The position numbers and the translations under genes were made by a program. DNA of 64,000 nt from Candidatus Omnitrophota bacterium. Lineage in GTDB: Bacteria > Hinthialibacterota > Hinthialibacteria > Hinthialibacterales > JAKPRU01. Shown in pieces: positions 61,262 through 64,000 of the stretch. Within the stretch, counting starts at the first letter, position 1. Every line of letters begins with the position of its first letter. Location of the stretch: contig JAKQSI010000070.1 in assembly GCA_029570205.1 (NCBI GenBank), forward strand, positions 57,263-121,262, read 5' to 3'. The notes beneath the pieces were generated by a model. It had not been told where the DNA came from and searched no databases. It saw nothing but the letters and a program-made list of their open reading frames with translations.

Positions 61262-63421
61262 CTATTTTTGCTGCACCGGATGGAAAACCAGGAGAAGCGC
61301 ATCCCGCGCGGGCACATTGACGGTATATGTGAACCGTGAGGCCTGCTGCGGGGGCAATTCAATGGATCTGTCCGGTGAGATCTGCTCCACATTCAACTTG
61401 GACATTCCCCGTATGCGACCGGCAGTTACGCCCGGAGGAACGGAAAGATAAGCGGCCGAATCGAAGTCAAAAGTGTATGTTTGGGATTCCGTGTCGGCAT
61501 TTGCCAGGAAGACACCTGCATCGCCATCCCTGCTTCTCCATAGCGTCGCCTGAACCGCCTGGAGGGTAACCGGGCCATCACCACCGGGTTTGTTCCAGGT
61601 CCCGGAAAGTGTCGGAACAGAGTTGATCGGCTCCAGGACCTGCAACAGCTCTCCATAGACCATGAAATCGGCGGCCTTGGCACGGAGTTGGGCCAGACGT
61701 GCCAGGAATTTTAATTTGGGTTCATGTTCGGCTTTGAGAAGATCGACGCCATCCCAGCCCAACTGAGTCCCCCACACAAAATCGCGCGCTTGACACATGC
61801 AATACGAAACATCCCCATGCTGGAATGCTCGGTTGCTGGCGAAATAAAGGGAATATCCGCTGTACACGGCTGTAATCATCGGGATTTCGGTGTCGCTGCG
61901 CTCTGTCCAGATCAGGTTCGCATCGATATTGTCCATGTACGGTTCGGCGTTGTTCTCACTGGTGAGAGCAATCGACCGGCCACCGGATGTGCACCATCGC
62001 TTGATGGGTGTCAGCAGGTCCCGGTAGCCATCCACCCACCAGGAGCCTGCTCCAAGCGTATGCCCATGTTGCGGATCGAAACACCAACGGGGCGGTGCGG
62101 AAGCAATCTGATCGAGATAGACAGCATTGACGCCGCACTCCGTTCCGAGACGTTGAATAATCTCCTCTACTTTTTTCTGCCAGAGCGGCTGAGTGGGGCA
62201 CATCACGGCCAGTTTGGCCCCGGAGCCGTAGGTCTCGATGGTGACATCGCCGGTGGCATCTTTCACCGCCGCCGGTCCGGCCTCCTTAAAATTCTCATTG
62301 CCCGAATCCCACAGGCGAGAATTGATATAGGGCATAACGGTGATTCCCCGGGATGTCAGATCACGCACGGCCTCCGCAAAACCGGGCTTAGTCGGGAAAT
62401 AGTTGGGGTAATACGTATCGAAGGGAATCTGGTGCCAGTTATACCAATGTACTCCGACCGGGGTACCGATGGCTTCAGCAAACTGTTTCACCACAGGGGC
62501 AACCTCCTCCGGCCCGCCACTCACGCAGAGCCAGGCCGTGACGCGCGTGATGGCCTCCGGGACGTCTTTTCGCGACTCAAGAGAACCTTTCTTCGTCCAG
62601 GGCGTTTCGCGGGTGACCCAGGCACGGTACTGTTTGCAGCCATCCATCCAGGAACCCTCGTATATGGAGAGAGCGAACGGGTACGGAGCAGACCAGTCCC
62701 TGCCGGGAACTCCCATATCCATAACCGGCGTATCGACACGGAACTCCTTGCCGGCTTCGATTATGAAGGATTTCTCGAAAGCCCGGGGATCGTATGCGGC
62801 CAAGTACAGCCCGTTGCGATTCTCCTGAACCAGGATGAACTGCATGGGCAACGCATGGGACGGATATTTGCCCTGAAGACGCTCTTTCGGGTGGTGGTAT
62901 AGCGTTCCCCAAGTTCCCCGCCCCATGGCAACATCGGAACGATCCGGGCCGCCAAGCCCCGCAACGACCGGAAAAGAGACCTCCCAGAGGCCGTATTTTG
63001 TGCTGCGGTTATCGACCCAGATATTCAAATAGGCCGTATCATTACCTGATTGGAAGCGGCAAATCACGCGGACATCGATCACCTTGGATTCCTCGCCGAG
63101 CGTCAGGTTTTGCCACTCCAACGTGAGCATCCGAGTTTTCGTGGTATATTGCGGGGAAAGAGCCTCGCTATTATTGAGATGAATTTCCTCGCCATTCTTG
63201 CCACGGAACTGGAGTCTCCAAAGCAAAGGCTTCTCGCCGGGCATGGAAATGAAAGAATGGCCGTTATCCAAGTTGGAGATATCCAGGATGCCGCCGGTGA
63301 CCCGGCTGAATGTAATCGCGGAGCGCCCGTTCGATACAGAAATGCTGTCATCTCCCCCGGCTTGCGCGAAAGCAGCCGCAAGGAGAAGAGCGAAGACGAA
63401 GAGTCGGGATAGGGGATTCAT
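61262..63421 (-). CDS. exported predicted glycoside hydrolase (DUF6259-type)
   Basis: 719 residues with signal MNPLSRLFVFALLLAAAFAQ. AAAGGA precedes ATG 63421. The N-terminal ~250 residues form a beta-sandwich (RSAITFSRVTGGILDISNLD). A TIM-barrel-like part follows: GTPVGVHWYNWHQIPFDTYY, GITVMPYINSRLWD, VNAVYLDQIASAPPRWCFD and SIALTSENNAEPYMDNIDA contain Asp/Glu in positions expected for the catalytic acids of GH101/GH13-like enzymes. A small C-terminal beta domain ends the chain. By family it is DUF6259-like; the substrate is unknown, possibly alpha-linked galactose or N-acetylgalactosamine. It is on the same strand as gltBD but separated by 334 bp. Confidence 0.75.
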   Translation of the reverse strand: MNPLSRLFVFALLLAAAFAQAGGDDSISVSNGRSAITFSRVTGGILDISNLDNGHSFISMPGEKPLLWRLQFRGKNGEEIHLNNSEALSPQYTTKTRMLTLEWQNLTLGEESKVIDVRVICRFQSGNDTAYLNIWVDNRSTKYGLWEVSFPVVAGLGGPDRSDVAMGRGTWGTLYHHPKERLQGKYPSHALPMQFILVQENRNGLYLAAYDPRAFEKSFIIEAGKEFRVDTPVMDMGVPGRDWSAPYPFALSIYEGSWMDGCKQYRAWVTRETPWTKKGSLESRKDVPEAITRVTAWLCVSGGPEEVAPVVKQFAEAIGTPVGVHWYNWHQIPFDTYYPNYFPTKPGFAEAVRDLTSRGITVMPYINSRLWDSGNENFKEAGPAAVKDATGDVTIETYGSGAKLAVMCPTQPLWQKKVEEIIQRLGTECGVNAVYLDQIASAPPRWCFDPQHGHTLGAGSWWVDGYRDLLTPIKRWCTSGGRSIALTSENNAEPYMDNIDANLIWTERSDTEIPMITAVYSGYSLYFASNRAFQHGDVSYCMCQARDFVWGTQLGWDGVDLLKAEHEPKLKFLARLAQLRAKAADFMVYGELLQVLEPINSVPTLSGTWNKPGGDGPVTLQAVQATLWRSRDGDAGVFLANADTESQTYTFDFDSAAYLSVPPGVTAGRIRGMSKLNVEQISPDRSIELPPQQASRFTYTVNVPARDALLLVFHPVQQK

Positions 63422-63580
63422 AATGAGAGGTCCTTTCCGAATTGGGCGACCTCTTGGAGAGAGAGGAAGGCCCTGACAAGACTATGGACATTATGGACAA
63501 AGTAGACGGGATGGACAGGGGGATTATTGGCCGGAGAAGGTCAAGGAGCGCCTGCTATCCGACGATGGCATACTCCTGAA
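63422..63580. other. spacer upstream of the glycoside hydrolase gene
   Basis: Should contain its promoter; GGACAnnnTGGACA triplets (TATGGACA, TTATGGACA, ATGGACAGG) at 63480-63520 are a short repeat. No clear -35/-10 pair. Confidence 0.35.
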
Positions 63581-63589
63581 AAAACCGGC

Positions 63590-64000
63590 TCATCGACAGG
63601 CACAGAGGCCCGTCCCACCAGTAGGCCAGGCGTCTCTGCCTGGCAAGGAGGCCAGGCGTCTCTGCCTGGCAAGTAGGCCAGGCGTCTCTGCCTGGCAGGA
63701 GGCCAGGCGTCTCTGCCTGGCAGGAGGCCAGGCGTCTCTGCCTGGCAGGAGGCCAGGCGTCTCTGCCTGGCAGGAGGCCAGGCGTCTCTGCCTGGCAGGA
63801 GGCCAGGCGTCTCTGCCTGGCAAGTAGGCCAGGCGTCTCTGCCTGGCAGGAGGCCAGGCGTCTCTGCCTGGCAAGTAGGCCAGGCGTCTCTGCCTGGCAG
63901 GAGGCCAGGCGTCTCTGCCTGGCAGGAGGCCAGGCGTCTCTGCCTGGCAGGAGGCCAGGCGTCTCTGCCTGGCAAGTAGGCCAGGCGTCTCTGCCTGGCA
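63590..64000. repeat. tandem array of hairpin units, running off the right edge
   Basis: At least 15 units of 25-26 bp, the last truncated by the window edge. The core GCCAGGCGTCTCTGCCTGGC folds as a 7-bp stem (GCCAGGC/GCCTGGC) with loop GTCTCT; units are joined by AGGAG, AAGTAG or AAGGAG. The array is preceded by CGACAGGCACAGAGGCCCGTCCCACCAGTAGG, which matches the single copy at 25.1 kb. Long open frames on the minus strand across it come from the repeat alone. It is not a CRISPR array: there are no spacers. Confidence 0.9.

Noticed and set aside
63541-63975. 144-codon open frame on the minus strand
   Set aside because: It arises from the tandem repeat; translation gives a repeating low-complexity string with no start signal.
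63590-64000. CRISPR array
   Set aside because: Repeat units abut with 5-6-bp linkers that are nearly identical; there are no unique spacers and no cas genes.

Overview
This 64 kb window is from a chromosome of moderately high GC. It carries no rRNA, and I found no tRNA. The content suggests an uncultured heterotrophic bacterium of the PVC/FCB-adjacent kind (Sumerlaeota-, Hydrogenedentes- or Lentisphaerae-like). This lineage is inferred from gene types only: several Gfo/Idh oxidoreductases, Tat-exported enzymes, a DUF4838 protein, ceramidase-like proteins, PQQ-type beta-propellers, corrinoid-type UroD paralogues, HEAT lipoproteins and very large flagellins. Noncoding spaces are crowded with dispersed hairpin repeats of at least five families.

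Layout. 1-5.5 kb (minus strand): DUF4838 protein, Tat-exported Gfo/Idh oxidoreductase, HEAT lipoprotein running off the left edge. 5.7-8.6 kb: homocysteine methyltransferase/MTHFR fusion and a UroD-like methyltransferase. 9-12.7 kb: two exported beta-propeller proteins, the second with an embedded methyltransferase fold. 12.8-16.7 kb: DegT aminotransferase, ceramidase-like amidase and Gfo/Idh oxidoreductase in one run. 16.7-16.95 kb: IS21-like debris. 17-21.8 kb: translationally coupled hemE-hemN-hemY-hemH. 22.3-25.1 kb: mltG and a GT-C membrane glycosyltransferase. 25.4-29.5 kb: DUF445 protein, rph and a sigma-54 activator with a pseudo-receiver. 29.8-34 kb: an exported protein of unknown function with its own terminator, then a GlmU-like sugar nucleotidyltransferase and nagB.

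34-37.3 kb: an inverted-repeat element, sixA, a HEAT lipoprotein, a sulfatase relic and a second UroD-like protein. 37.4-39.9 kb: ceramidase-like protein and exported TIM-barrel isomerase/epimerase-like protein. 39.9-43.9 kb: feoB with a membrane-anchored DtxR-FeoA regulator, then an exported FmdE-domain protein. 44-47.9 kb: kdgK and eda (ketodeoxygluconate degradation), an unknown protein and a third Gfo/Idh enzyme. 47.9-49.2 kb: a 1.36 kb noncoding block with two convergent sigma-28-like promoters and two copies of a structured element. 49.2-54.3 kb: two flagellins of 801 residues each. 54.6 kb: IS630 relic. 54.9-60.9 kb: gltBD. 61.3-63.4 kb: predicted glycoside hydrolase. 63.6-64 kb: a tandem array of at least 15 hairpin units running off the right edge.

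Together the genes point to scavenging of complex or amino-substituted carbohydrates (DUF4838, predicted glycoside hydrolase, Gfo/Idh, KDG kinase, KDPG aldolase, NagB), heme synthesis, ferrous iron uptake, ammonium assimilation and flagellar motility. The most unusual item is the noncoding block beside the flagellin genes. Its minus strand has all the parts of a roughly 170-nt sigma-28-dependent small RNA: promoter, structured core and intrinsic terminator.
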